Shown: piece after piece, positions 17,196 through 25,679 of the stretch
Position numbering within the stretch: position 1 is the stretch's first letter
Layout of the letters: every line of letters starts with the position of its first letter
Source of the DNA: Shimia sp965227725
Lineage (GTDB): Bacteria > Pseudomonadota > Alphaproteobacteria > Rhodobacterales > Rhodobacteraceae
DNA: 64,000 bases
Assembly: GCF_965227725.1 (NCBI RefSeq)
Contig: NZ_CBDDGH010000001.1
Location: 620,001-684,000, forward strand
Direction: 5' to 3'
The notes under the pieces: model-generated
The model's database searches: none
The model's input: only the letters and a program-made list of their open reading frames with translations
What the model was told of the DNA's origin: nothing
Position numbers and translations under genes: made by a program

Positions 17196-18217
17196 AAATG
17201 AGCGCGCGCGAGGCCAACCGGTATTTTGGCAAGCCGGAGCCGGATCGCACCGGTGTGCTGATTTTCGGGCCAGATGCGATGCGCGTGGCGCTCAAGCGCC
17301 AAGAGCTGATTGCAGCGCTCATCGGCCCGCAGGGCGAAGAGGAAATGCGCCTCACGCGCATTCCCGGCGCGGAACTGCGCAAAGACAAGGCGCGGCTGAA
17401 TGATGCCATCAAAGAGGTGAGCTTCTTTCCCGGCCCGCGCGTGGCCTTTGTGGAGGATGCCACCGATGCCACCGCCCCCGCCCTCCTATCGGCCTTGGAA
17501 GACTGGGCACCGGGGGATGCGCAGATTGTGATCACCGCGGGGCAGCTCAAGGCGAGCTCCAAAATCCGCAAGGCCTTTGAGGGGCACAACAATGCCTATG
17601 CGGTGGGGATCTATAATGATCCGCCCAGCCGCGAAGAGATTGAAGCCGACCTCAAAGCCGCCGGATTGCGTGACATTCAGGGCGAGGCGATGACCGATTT
17701 GGCCAACCTCGCCAAGGAGCTGGATCCGGGCGATTTCCGCCAGACCTGTGAGAAGCTCGCGCTCTATAAATTCAAAGATGACACCCCTGTCACCTCAGAA
17801 GACGTGATGGCCTGCGCGCCGGTCTCGACTGAGGCGGCACTGGATGATGTGCTCAACATCGTGGCGGAAGGACGCGCGCAGGAGCTGGGGCCGGTGTTGC
17901 GCAAGCTTGAGGCGCAGGGGGTGAACCCGGTTTTGCTGATCATCTCCGCAACCCGCCATTTTCGCGCGCTTTACAGCGCGGCCGCTGACCCCGGCGGGGC
18001 CTCGGCGGGCATTGCCAAGATGCGCCCGCCGATCTTTGGTCCGCGCCGCGACCGGATGACCCGTCAGGCCTCAGGCTGGGGCGCGGCAAAGCTCGAACAG
18101 GCTTTGACCGGGCTGACGGACACCGACCTGCAGCTGCGCTCCGCCGGGCAACGCGCCCCGGAAATGGCACTGGTTGAGCGGCTGTTCCTGCGCCTTGCCA
18201 TGCTGGCGCGGCGCTAG
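17192..18217 (+). CDS. holA: DNA polymerase III delta subunit
   Basis: A 341-residue HolA homolog, the clamp-loader subunit that opens the beta clamp. It shows the degenerate AAA fold: GVLIFGPDAMRVALKRQELI near residue 22, PALLSALEDWAPGDAQIVIT, and the delta-subunit collar region LRKLEAQGVNPVLLIISATRHFRAL near residue 240. Length and gene order (leuS-lptE-holA) fit. It overlaps lptE by four bases and ends the operon; 40 bases later a minus-strand gene ends. Confidence 0.92.
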   Translation: MKMSAREANRYFGKPEPDRTGVLIFGPDAMRVALKRQELIAALIGPQGEEEMRLTRIPGAELRKDKARLNDAIKEVSFFPGPRVAFVEDATDATAPALLSALEDWAPGDAQIVITAGQLKASSKIRKAFEGHNNAYAVGIYNDPPSREEIEADLKAAGLRDIQGEAMTDLANLAKELDPGDFRQTCEKLALYKFKDDTPVTSEDVMACAPVSTEAALDDVLNIVAEGRAQELGPVLRKLEAQGVNPVLLIISATRHFRALYSAAADPGGASAGIAKMRPPIFGPRRDRMTRQASGWGAAKLEQALTGLTDTDLQLRSAGQRAPEMALVERLFLRLAMLARR

Positions 18218-18257
18218 AACGGAAGCCTAAACTGAGAACCGGTCAACAGCGTGCGCT

Positions 18258-18632
18258 CTAAGACACCGTATAGGTGAAGGACGCGCCCTCACCGCGATTT
18301 CTTGTACCCATGAGTTGATTGCCGTCGAGCACAAATAGCTGGCAGTCTTCCGCTGAAGGTCCGCTCGGTCCCTGGCTGAGTGTGCGACAGAAGAAACCAT
18401 CTTTCATCACATAGGTTCCTACAATGGGCGTTCCGTCCCAGCTCCCACTCAGTGTCCCGTCCTCCAATATCACGATTGATTGCCCAGCATTGAGCGTAAG
18501 TGTTTTGCCAAAAACAGCACTCATGTCTTCTTGTGTGGCAAGTTGTTTTGCCTTGCCTTTACCGCTGCTTGGCACATCCTGGCAGGCGGCAAGCGCAGTG
18601 CAAAATATGGCTGTGGAAAACAAAAATCTCAT
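18258..18632 (-). CDS. Hypothetical small lipoprotein
   Basis: A 124-residue protein I do not recognise. It has a short signal peptide with lipobox LAAC (Cys17), so it is probably lipidated. The mature part is a small beta-rich domain (SIVILEDGTLSGSWDGTPIV, FFCRTLSQGPSGPSAEDCQLF) with two cysteines likely to form a disulfide. The pattern (a 'no data to display' baseline, gain of water-soluble beta strands around a GTLSGSWDGTPIVGTY turn) is reminiscent of small lipocalin-like or META-like domains, but that is guesswork. Single gene, lower GC than its neighbours upstream. Confidence 0.65.
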   Translation of the reverse strand: MRFLFSTAIFCTALAACQDVPSSGKGKAKQLATQEDMSAVFGKTLTLNAGQSIVILEDGTLSGSWDGTPIVGTYVMKDGFFCRTLSQGPSGPSAEDCQLFVLDGNQLMGTRNRGEGASFTYTVS

Positions 18633-18854
18633 AAATTCACCCTCAAAATCATTACGAACACAGTGGCTCGAGTATCGCTGAAAGATGTCGAAAATTCAAT
18701 ATTCCGGGCCTCCGCGAGGCGCTCTCGAGCCAGACCTTCCGGTGTATTGGGAGCGCATCCTAAGTGATGTCGACCGAACGTCATTTCTGCGCGCCCTGAC
18801 TTGATTGCCACCGCACGCGGATGCAGCATTTGCTCAAGCAGAGGGAGAGCAGCC

Positions 18855-19445
18855 ATGTATGAAGTGATCGGGAGCCCGACGAGCCGCGCCATTCGCGTGC
18901 TGTGGATGCTGGAGGAGCTGGGCCAGCCTTATAAGCTCCATCCGGAGCAGCCGCAGACTGAACTGGTGAAATCCCACAATCCGAGCGGGAAAATTCCGAT
19001 CCTGATTGAGGGGGCGGAAAAGATCACCGACAGCACCGCCATCCTGACCTATCTGGCAGACAAACACGGCGCGCTCACAGCGCCCAAGGGCACGGTGGCG
19101 CGGGCGCATCAGGACAGTCTCACCCAGCAAATTCTGGATGAGGTGGAGGCGGGATTGTGGACCGCGAGCCGCCACAACTTCATTCTGCCCGAGGCGCGCA
19201 GGGTGCCTGAGATCAAAGAGACGCTGATCTGGGAGTACAATCGCGGCATCAACAATGTGATGGCGCGCCGCAAGGGGCCCTATCTGATGGGGGAGGAGAT
19301 CACGATCCCCGACATCATCCTGACCCATTGCGCGACCTGGGCGCGGTTTGAGGGGTTCAGCACCGACAATGCGGAGCTGGTGCCTTACATCAAACACACC
19401 CGCGCCCGGGCGGCGTTTCAGCGGTTGTTGCCAAAGAAAGGCTGA
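18855..19445 (+). CDS. Glutathione S-transferase family protein
   Basis: A 196-residue GST with an N-terminal thioredoxin-fold domain (SPTSRAIRVLWMLEELG; NPSGKIPILIEG with the cis-proline; ITDSTAILTYLADKHG with the glutathione gamma-Glu-binding ES/DS element) and an all-helical C-terminal domain. It probably conjugates or reduces small electrophiles with glutathione in the cytosol. The ATG at 18855 follows GAGGGAGAG and was chosen over an in-frame upstream ATG at 18801. The stop codon is embedded in the hairpin of repeat copy C. Confidence 0.9.
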   Translation: MYEVIGSPTSRAIRVLWMLEELGQPYKLHPEQPQTELVKSHNPSGKIPILIEGAEKITDSTAILTYLADKHGALTAPKGTVARAHQDSLTQQILDEVEAGLWTASRHNFILPEARRVPEIKETLIWEYNRGINNVMARRKGPYLMGEEITIPDIILTHCATWARFEGFSTDNAELVPYIKHTRARAAFQRLLPKKG

Positions 19446-19510
19446 GGGGCCAGCCCCTCTTGGCCCTGTCGGGCCAATTCACCCCGGGATACTTCAGGAA
19501 TGAGAAGCGC
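19444..19510. repeat. Dispersed convergent-gap repeat, copy C (inverted)
   Basis: Between the GST (+) and flavoprotein (-) genes lie two hairpins, GAGGGGC/GCCCCTC (19444-19459) and TTGGCCC/GGGCCAA (19460-19477, loop TGTC), followed by the core in inverse orientation at 19481-19510 (minus-strand reading GCGCTTCTCATTCCTGAAGT, then ATCCC). The GST stop codon overlaps the first hairpin. Confidence 0.6.
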
Positions 19511-20665
19511 TTAGGAGTTGGCGAGCCAATCGGCCGCGGCCAGACCCGCCCAGCGACCGGTGGCGAGGCAGGCGGTCAGCAGATAGCCTCCTGTGGGGGC
19601 CTCCCAATCCAGCATTTCTCCGGCGGCAAAGACCCCCGGACGGGTTTTGAGCATCAGATCGGCAGTGAGATCCTGAAAGCGCAGGCCACCAGCGGTGCTG
19701 ATGGCTTCATCCATCGGGCGGGGGCCGGCATGGGTGACCGGCAGCGCCTTGATCAGGGGGGCGAGGTCTTCGGGCAAGGGCTGGCCAAACTCCATCAGCA
19801 GCGCCTGTTTTTCCGGGCTGAGCTTCAGGGTTTTGCGCAGGTGATTGGCCCGGCTGGCTTTGCCGCGGGGTTTGGCGAGCCGTGTGCGGATGTCCTCAAG
19901 GGACATGTCCGGCAGCAGATCCAGCGTGAGCTGCGCTCCGTCGCGCATGGGGCGCGAGAGCGCGTAGATGCCACCGCCTTCCAGACCGCGCTCAGAGATC
20001 ACAAATTCCGCGCGCAGCGCCTGATCCCCGGCGCGCAGGATCACGTTTTTGACCGGGGTGCCAAAATGGCGGCTCATATGCGGCGACCATGGCACCACAA
20101 ACCCCATATTGGCGGGCTGAAACGGGGCCAGCGGCAGGTCCAGCCAATCGGCCCAAGCGCCGTCAGAACCAAGCCGCGCCCAGCTTGCACCACCGCAGGC
20201 CAGAACGCAGACTTTGGGCGACAGGCTCTGCGGCCCCTCAGGGGTGTCAAAGGCAAAGGCCCCGCCGGTCCAGCGCCAGCGGGTGCGGATCTCTACCCCT
20301 TGTGCAGAGAGCCGGTGCAGCCAAGCGCGCAGCAGGGGGGAGGCTTTCATAACTTTAGGAAAGACACGGCCGGAGGAGCCGGTGAACATTTCCTGCCCCA
20401 AATCTTCCGCCCATGAAATGGCCTGTTGCGGGCCAAAGGCCTGAAGCATCGGCAGGAGAGGCTGCGCGGCCTCGGCATAGTTGGCAAGGAAAGGCGCGAA
20501 AGGCTCATCTTTGGTGAGGTTGAGGCCGGACTTTCCCGCCATCAGGAATTTGCGCGCCACAGAGGGTTTGGCCTCCGCAACCAGCACGCTGTGACCTTTG
20601 GCGGAGAGCATATCTGCGGCCATCAACCCGGCAGGGCCAGCCCCGATGATCAGCGCGTCGCTCAT
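19511..20665 (-). CDS. HI0933/YhiN-family flavoprotein (TIGR03862-like)
   Basis: A 384-residue FAD-binding protein. It opens with the dinucleotide fold LIIGAGPAGLMAADML (residues 5-20) and shows the family signature RKFLMAGKSGLNLT near residue 38; the C-terminus has the second FAD contact FAAGEMLDWEAPTGGYLLT. The family is widespread and its substrate unknown, though roles in tRNA or NAD(P)H metabolism have been proposed. It overlaps the MscS gene downstream of it by four bases (TGA/ATG), so the two form an operon in the order mscS-like, flavoprotein. Confidence 0.87.
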   Translation of the reverse strand: MSDALIIGAGPAGLMAADMLSAKGHSVLVAEAKPSVARKFLMAGKSGLNLTKDEPFAPFLANYAEAAQPLLPMLQAFGPQQAISWAEDLGQEMFTGSSGRVFPKVMKASPLLRAWLHRLSAQGVEIRTRWRWTGGAFAFDTPEGPQSLSPKVCVLACGGASWARLGSDGAWADWLDLPLAPFQPANMGFVVPWSPHMSRHFGTPVKNVILRAGDQALRAEFVISERGLEGGGIYALSRPMRDGAQLTLDLLPDMSLEDIRTRLAKPRGKASRANHLRKTLKLSPEKQALLMEFGQPLPEDLAPLIKALPVTHAGPRPMDEAISTAGGLRFQDLTADLMLKTRPGVFAAGEMLDWEAPTGGYLLTACLATGRWAGLAAADWLANS

Positions 20666-21981
20666 GCGGTCTGTTCCGGCAGGGGTGTTTTTAACTCCAC
20701 CACGCGGTGCGGGTACGGAATGGTGATGCCTTCGGCCTTGAGCGCGTTCCAGATCAGGAAGAGCACATCGGACATGAATTTGTTTTTGCCGTCATCAATG
20801 CCTTCAACCCAGAATTCGACGGCAAAATCCACGCCGCTGTCGCCAAAGCCGCGCAGCTCGCAATCGGGTGGAAACGGGGTGGTGAGCACGCCGGGGTGTT
20901 TGGCCACGGCGGCCTCGATGATGGCGGGGACCTTGTTGATGTCGGTGTCGTAGCTGACGGAAAACGGTGCCTCATAGCGGTTGGCAGAGCCGCTGTCTGA
21001 GTAGTTGACCACGCGGGTGGTGATGAAATCCTCGTTGGGCACCACGATCCAGCGGCCATCGTAGGTTTCCAGAATGGTGGCGCGGGCGGTCATCTTGATG
21101 ATGGTGCCTGCCTCACCGCCGTCAAGCTCCACATAGTCGCCCACGGTGGCCTGCCCCTCAAGCAGCAGGATCACGCCGGAGATGAAGTTTGAGGCGATCT
21201 TTTGCAGGCCAAAGCCAAGGCCGACACCAATCACACCGGTCAGCACCGCCAGAGAGGTGAGCGAGATGCCCATGATGTTCATCACCAGAAGGAAGGCGAC
21301 GCCGAAGATGGCGATCTCGATCGTTTTGGCGATCAGCTCGCGCATGGCGGGGCGCATCTCTTCCTGTTTCTTGATGAACTGGCTGGACTGGTCGTTGGAC
21401 CAGCGCCCGAGCCAGAAGATCGCGCCAGCAACCACCACAAAGCGGATTGCAAAGAGCACGGAGAACGACAGATTGCCCAGCGGCACCACGGTGGCGTCCA
21501 GATAGGCCATCGCAGGGTCCAGCAGCCCCAGCGCATAGAGCGCGGCCACAGGCACAAGGACGTAGCGGCCCAGCACCTGCATCACCGGATCAGAAATCAC
21601 CTCGCGCACAAGAATGCGCACGGCGAGGAAGAGGAACACCCGTTTGCCAAAGGCAATCACCGCGCCGGAGCCAAAGAGCGAGCGGGTGACGCTTTCCCCC
21701 AGACCGGTGAAGACATAGGCGAGCAGAGGCAGCAGGAGCGGTAGGAACAGCGCCACAAAGCGGCGCGCGCGGGCGATGTAGCTGTCCTGCCCTTCAGGCG
21801 GGGTCAGCAGACGGCCCAGCAGCGGGTGCATTTTGCGGCTGGTATAAAGCGCGACCAGATAGGCAATGAGCAGGAGCGCAAATTGCGACCAGGCGGCGGG
21901 GCTGAGAAGCCAGCCTTCTGCGATGCCCCAAAGGCGTGTGGCCTCTTGCAACGCTGTGTCCAGAATCTCCGCTTGGTTCAT
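20662..21981 (-). CDS. MscS-family mechanosensitive ion channel
   Basis: A 439-residue MscS-type channel. Four or more hydrophobic segments (about residues 30-50, 77-100, 106-122, 138-160, 172-190) precede the pore helix and MscS beta domain: GVIGVGLGFGLQKIASNFISG is the conserved TM3/pore region, and VGDYVELDGGEAGTI plus VVPNEDFITTRVVNYS the upper beta domain. It releases solutes on hypo-osmotic shock. ATG 21981 is favoured over an upstream ATG at 22047 because the latter would add a hydrophilic non-conserved tail and run into the divergent HNH promoter. Confidence 0.9.
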   Translation of the reverse strand: MNQAEILDTALQEATRLWGIAEGWLLSPAAWSQFALLLIAYLVALYTSRKMHPLLGRLLTPPEGQDSYIARARRFVALFLPLLLPLLAYVFTGLGESVTRSLFGSGAVIAFGKRVFLFLAVRILVREVISDPVMQVLGRYVLVPVAALYALGLLDPAMAYLDATVVPLGNLSFSVLFAIRFVVVAGAIFWLGRWSNDQSSQFIKKQEEMRPAMRELIAKTIEIAIFGVAFLLVMNIMGISLTSLAVLTGVIGVGLGFGLQKIASNFISGVILLLEGQATVGDYVELDGGEAGTIIKMTARATILETYDGRWIVVPNEDFITTRVVNYSDSGSANRYEAPFSVSYDTDINKVPAIIEAAVAKHPGVLTTPFPPDCELRGFGDSGVDFAVEFWVEGIDDGKNKFMSDVLFLIWNALKAEGITIPYPHRVVELKTPLPEQTA

Positions 21982-22080
21982 GAGATGCCTGCTTGCTGTG
22001 TGATTTCCATGGCTTATCCTCTTGCCTGCCTGTTGCAAGCAACTCAATCAAAAACCGCGCCGGAACGGAGGGGGAAAATT

Positions 22081-22398
22081 ATGTCAGAAGGCGCATCGAA
22101 TGATGGCGGGATGCCGATCTGTCCGCTGTGTGGCCGCCCAATCCCTCCTGAGGCGCGCCAGAGCAGGCATCATCTGATCCCCAGATTGCGCGGCGGCAAG
22201 GGCGGGGAGACGGTGCTGTTGCATCAGATTTGCCACAATGAAATCCACGCCACCCTGTCAGAGACCGAGCTGGCGCAAAGCTTTCACACCATCGCCGCGC
22301 TGCAGGCGCATCCGCGGCTCGCAAAGTTCATTCGCTGGGTGGGAAAGCGCCCGCCAACGTTTCACTCCAAAACCCCGGGCGGGCGGCGCAAGCGGTAA
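22081..22398 (+). CDS. HNH endonuclease-like small protein
   Basis: A 105-residue HNH-type protein. It has a zinc knuckle CPLCGRPI (residues 13-20), HHLIPRLRGGKGG (His-His of the betabetaalpha motif) and LHQICHNEIHATLS (Cys/His-Asn-His). These match HNH nucleases, and small proteins of this kind occur widely in alphaproteobacterial chromosomes outside phages. GGAGGGGG precedes the ATG. There is no partner methylase or terminase nearby, so it is probably not a restriction or phage enzyme. Its DNA target is unknown. Confidence 0.82.
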   Translation: MSEGASNDGGMPICPLCGRPIPPEARQSRHHLIPRLRGGKGGETVLLHQICHNEIHATLSETELAQSFHTIAALQAHPRLAKFIRWVGKRPPTFHSKTPGGRRKR

Positions 22399-22481
22399 GG
22401 GGCTTTGCGGCGGCCCCGATGGCGGGAGGATTGGACTGCGCGGGCAAGAGCGGATGCCCCATCCTGCCCGCTGCAAACGTG

Positions 22482-23093
22482 TCAGACGCACATCGCCTTG
22501 ATGCCCGCTGCGATCTTTGGATCGGCGGCCAGCGTGTCTGTTGCCAGAGTGCGCGCGGCGGCCACGACGTCGCCGTCTTCCACCAGCTGATCGACCAGAC
22601 CAAACTGAAAAGCCTCAGGCGCGGTGATTTTGGCACCGCCCATCAGGATGAGCTTGGCACGCGCCGGCCCCACCAGCGCCGCCAGACGGGCCGGATCAGA
22701 AGGTTGCGGCAGAAAGCCCAGCTTCATCACCGGGTAGAAGAATTTGGCAGCGGGCACAGCAAGACGCAGGTCGCAGGCCAGCGCCATGCCATTGGCCCCG
22801 CCCGCAAGCGTGCCGTTCAGCGCGGCGATGGTCAGCCCCGGCAACGCGGCAATGGCGCTGGAGAGACGCTCCCACACAGGGCTGGTGGCGAGGCCGGCGC
22901 GGGCCTCCTCCAGATCCGCCCCTGCGGAGAAGACGCGGCCTTCGCCGGTCAGGATCAGCACGCGCGCTTCTTGCGCGGCTTCGGCGATCTCCGCCAGCTC
23001 GGTCAGCATCGCCTCGGTCAGGGAATTGGCCTTGTCCGGGCGGTTGATGGAGACAATCCACAGCCCGGAGTCTTCTTTGGTCAGTTCGATCAT
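22482..23093 (-). CDS. Short enoyl-CoA hydratase/isomerase family protein
   Basis: A 203-residue crotonase-fold protein, about 55 residues shorter than usual because the C-terminal helical region is missing. The oxyanion-hole loops are visible: SAGADLEEA (about 56-64) and NGTLAGGANGMALACDLRLA (about 93-112). The expected catalytic Glu of hydratases in the GGxxE position is replaced (GGANGM), so it may be an isomerase or hydrolase-type member. Overlaps the SDR gene upstream by four bases, and the pair probably acts on the same acyl-CoA or keto substrate. Confidence 0.82.
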   Translation of the reverse strand: MIELTKEDSGLWIVSINRPDKANSLTEAMLTELAEIAEAAQEARVLILTGEGRVFSAGADLEEARAGLATSPVWERLSSAIAALPGLTIAALNGTLAGGANGMALACDLRLAVPAAKFFYPVMKLGFLPQPSDPARLAALVGPARAKLILMGGAKITAPEAFQFGLVDQLVEDGDVVAAARTLATDTLAADPKIAAGIKAMCV

Positions 23094-23842
23094 ATCAGTC
23101 CAACTTTGCGACGGATGTCTTCGGCGCGCAGGGAGATTTCATCGCCGAGCCATTCGTCTGCCTCGGCCCCGCACATCCACATCAGGCAGCGCGCGGGCCA
23201 CTCTGGCGGGATGTGGTCAGACCAGTCCAGCTTGCTGACCGGGTTGATGCCGCTGGCCTTGATCTCGCGCTGCATCTGGGTGGCCACGGTACCGGGGCTG
23301 AGGCCAATGGCGCGGATGCCGTTGTGGCGCGCTTCTTTGTCTATACAGCGGGTCAGCATGTTCACCGCCGCTTTGGAGGCACAATAATGGCTCCAGGCCT
23401 CAACCGGGCCGTGCGCCGCGCCGGAGGAAATGGTCAAGATGGTACCGCCGCCAGCGGCCTCCATGATCGGCATGGCTGCGCGCATGCCGTGGTAAACACC
23501 TTTGAGGTTGATATCGATGACCTTACCCCAATCCGCGGGATCTGAGGACGCCAGATGAGAGATCGGTTCCACGACACCGGCGTTGTTGATCAGCACATCC
23601 AGACTGCCGAAGGTCTCAACCGTGGAGTTCAGAGCCGCCTCAACCTCGGCGTAATCCGCCACGTCGCACTGAACGGCGCGGGCGTTCTCGCCGATCTCGG
23701 CCGCGATGGCCTCAATATCGCCGGAACTGCGCGCCAGAAGCACAACATTTGCGCCTGCCTCGGCAAAAAGCCGCGCAGCAGATGCGCCAATCCCGCGGCT
23801 TGCACCGGTGATCGCAACAGTTTTTCCGGAAAAATCACTCAT
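23090..23842 (-). CDS. SDR family oxidoreductase
   Basis: A 250-residue classical short-chain dehydrogenase: cofactor motif TGASRGIG (residues 13-20), NNAGVV near 87, catalytic Ser in ILTISSG and YCASK (Tyr, Lys) near 151. The acidic/basic pattern after the second strand (LLARSSGDI) suggests NADP(H). The C-terminal extension WSDHIPPEWPARCLMWMCG is typical of the subgroup. First gene of a two-gene operon with the short enoyl-CoA hydratase. Substrate not identifiable. Confidence 0.9.
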   Translation of the reverse strand: MSDFSGKTVAITGASRGIGASAARLFAEAGANVVLLARSSGDIEAIAAEIGENARAVQCDVADYAEVEAALNSTVETFGSLDVLINNAGVVEPISHLASSDPADWGKVIDINLKGVYHGMRAAMPIMEAAGGGTILTISSGAAHGPVEAWSHYCASKAAVNMLTRCIDKEARHNGIRAIGLSPGTVATQMQREIKASGINPVSKLDWSDHIPPEWPARCLMWMCGAEADEWLGDEISLRAEDIRRKVGLI

Positions 23843-24006
23843 AAAAACACTCCTTATGGTGTCGTCTTGGTCAACTCGTAAGGGGCTGGTGCGGATCCGT
23901 CCAGCCCTATGGCACTCGGAAAATTGATTTGGAGGCGCTTGGGCCTTGACCCTCCTTAATCTTCATCAGAGGTTAGGCCAAATGCTTTGAAAAGGTAGAC
24001 TAAGTT

Positions 24007-25509
24007 ATGCATATTTCAGCCTCTGGCGTCTTTTCGACCACAGCTTTGGCGACGGTCCTTTTTGCCCAGTCTGCAGTGGCGGATGTCAGCGCGCGCGACG
24101 TCTGGCAACATTGGCAAGACTATATGGCCGCCTCCGGCTATTCGATTGAGGCCACCGAAGCCGAAGACGGGAACACCCTGTCGATTTCGGACATGAAGGT
24201 CCTGATGGCTTTCCCGGAAGAAGAAGCAGAGGCGGTTGTCGACTTTGGCGATATGGCGCTGGTGGAAAACGGCGACGGCACCGTGTCGGTTGTGCTGCCG
24301 GAAAACAAGGCGGTTTCGGTGAGCTCTGACACCACCGAAGAGTCCTTTGCGATCACACTGACGCTGAATGGCGATCTGAGCACCGTTGTGTCCGGCAAGC
24401 CTGAGGCGCTGACCTACACCTATGGGGCCAGCGAGGCGACAATCGACGTCACCGAGCTGGTGGTGGACGATGAGGCGGTCGAAGGGATCGATATCGGCAT
24501 GGTGCTGGCGGGTGTGACCGGCATGTCTGAGCTGATCCTTGGGGAGGACACCACCAACCGCGGCACGTCTGAGATCGAGAGCTTCACATTGAATGTGATG
24601 GCGCGCGAGCCGGAAGGCGATGAGGCGCTGGATGCGGTAGTGACGCTGAGCGGCCTGAAAGCACAGGCGGAAAGCACCCTGCCGGATGTGGATTTCGATG
24701 ATGATGCGGCAGCCCTGTTCACCGACACATTCAGCATCACCGGTGGCTACACCTATGACGGCATGACCGCCGATCTGACCTATAACGACGGGCGTGCGCC
24801 GGGCAAATTCGCGCTGAGCAGCGGCAAAGGTGATCTCACCCTCGATATGAACAGCAAGCATGTCTCTTACGAAGGCAGCGCCACGGACACGAACTTCAGC
24901 GGTGCAGGCGGTGAGCTGCCGATCCCGGTGGATGTAACCTTTGGCGAATTTTCCTATGGGTTTGATGTGCCGCTGTCCGCTTCTGATGAGGCGCAGGATT
25001 TTGGCCTGAAGCTTGCTCTCAAGGACTTCTCGGTCTCCGAGCTGCTGTGGAGCATGTTTGACCCGACCCAAGCGCTGCCGCGTGATCCGGCGACGCTGAT
25101 TGTGGACATCGCCGGCAAGGGCACCATTCTGACCGATCTGTTCACGCTGGATGAAAACACCACTGAGGTGCCAGGCGAGTTGAACAACATTAGCCTGAAC
25201 GAACTGCGCCTGACCCTGGCCGGTGCGAGCGTGGAAGGCGCAGGCGACTTTGTCTTTGACAACAGCGATCTGGAAACCTTTGACGGGCTGCCACGTCCGG
25301 AAGGCGCGGTAGACCTGACCATCAAAGGCGTCAACGGGCTGATGGACACATTGGTCAGCATGGGCTTGCTGCCTGAAGATCAGGCTCTGGCAGCCCGCTT
25401 CATGATGGGCACCTTCACCAAACCGGGTGCAGGTGAAGACACTCTGACCTCCAAAATCGAGGTCAACGAGAAAGGCCACGTGATGGCCAATGGTCAGCGC
25501 CTGCGGTAA
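24007..25509 (+). CDS. DUF2125 domain exported protein
   Basis: A 500-residue protein with a signal peptide (about residues 1-25, ending SAVADVSA). The body is a long, acidic, beta-rich repeat-like structure that fits the DUF2125 family of alphaproteobacteria; such proteins are probably periplasmic or outer-membrane-associated. Features include WQHWQDYMAASGYSIEATEA at the N-terminus of the mature chain and LRLTLAGASVEGAGDFVFDN in the second half, resembling AsmA-like repeats. Function unknown. It is a single gene with its own terminator. Confidence 0.82.
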   Translation: MHISASGVFSTTALATVLFAQSAVADVSARDVWQHWQDYMAASGYSIEATEAEDGNTLSISDMKVLMAFPEEEAEAVVDFGDMALVENGDGTVSVVLPENKAVSVSSDTTEESFAITLTLNGDLSTVVSGKPEALTYTYGASEATIDVTELVVDDEAVEGIDIGMVLAGVTGMSELILGEDTTNRGTSEIESFTLNVMAREPEGDEALDAVVTLSGLKAQAESTLPDVDFDDDAAALFTDTFSITGGYTYDGMTADLTYNDGRAPGKFALSSGKGDLTLDMNSKHVSYEGSATDTNFSGAGGELPIPVDVTFGEFSYGFDVPLSASDEAQDFGLKLALKDFSVSELLWSMFDPTQALPRDPATLIVDIAGKGTILTDLFTLDENTTEVPGELNNISLNELRLTLAGASVEGAGDFVFDNSDLETFDGLPRPEGAVDLTIKGVNGLMDTLVSMGLLPEDQALAARFMMGTFTKPGAGEDTLTSKIEVNEKGHVMANGQRLR

Positions 25510-25538
25510 GCGCGCGGCACATAACATAGTCACTGAGA

Positions 25539-25572
25539 AGCCCTGCCGAGCCCGGCGGGGCTTTTCTTTTTT
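25539..25572 (+). terminator. Rho-independent terminator after DUF2125 gene
   Basis: A stem of ten pairs with one or two G-T wobbles, AGCCCTGCCG (25539-25548) with CGGCGGGGCT (25553-25562), followed by TTTCTTTTTT. It ends the DUF2125 transcript. Confidence 0.85.
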
Positions 25573-25679
25573 GTGGGGGGCACCATCGAAAGGAATGGGT
25601 CAGCTTTTTTGCCATTGTCGGGCTGGACGTTGGGTAAAGCGCGGCATAGTGTCCGAGCAAGCTTGAGAGGGGTTTTACC

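Noticed and set aside
22081..22398. HNH protein as part of a restriction or phage module
   Set aside because: Neighbours are an MscS channel gene and fatty-acid-type enzymes; no methylase, integrase or terminase is near.
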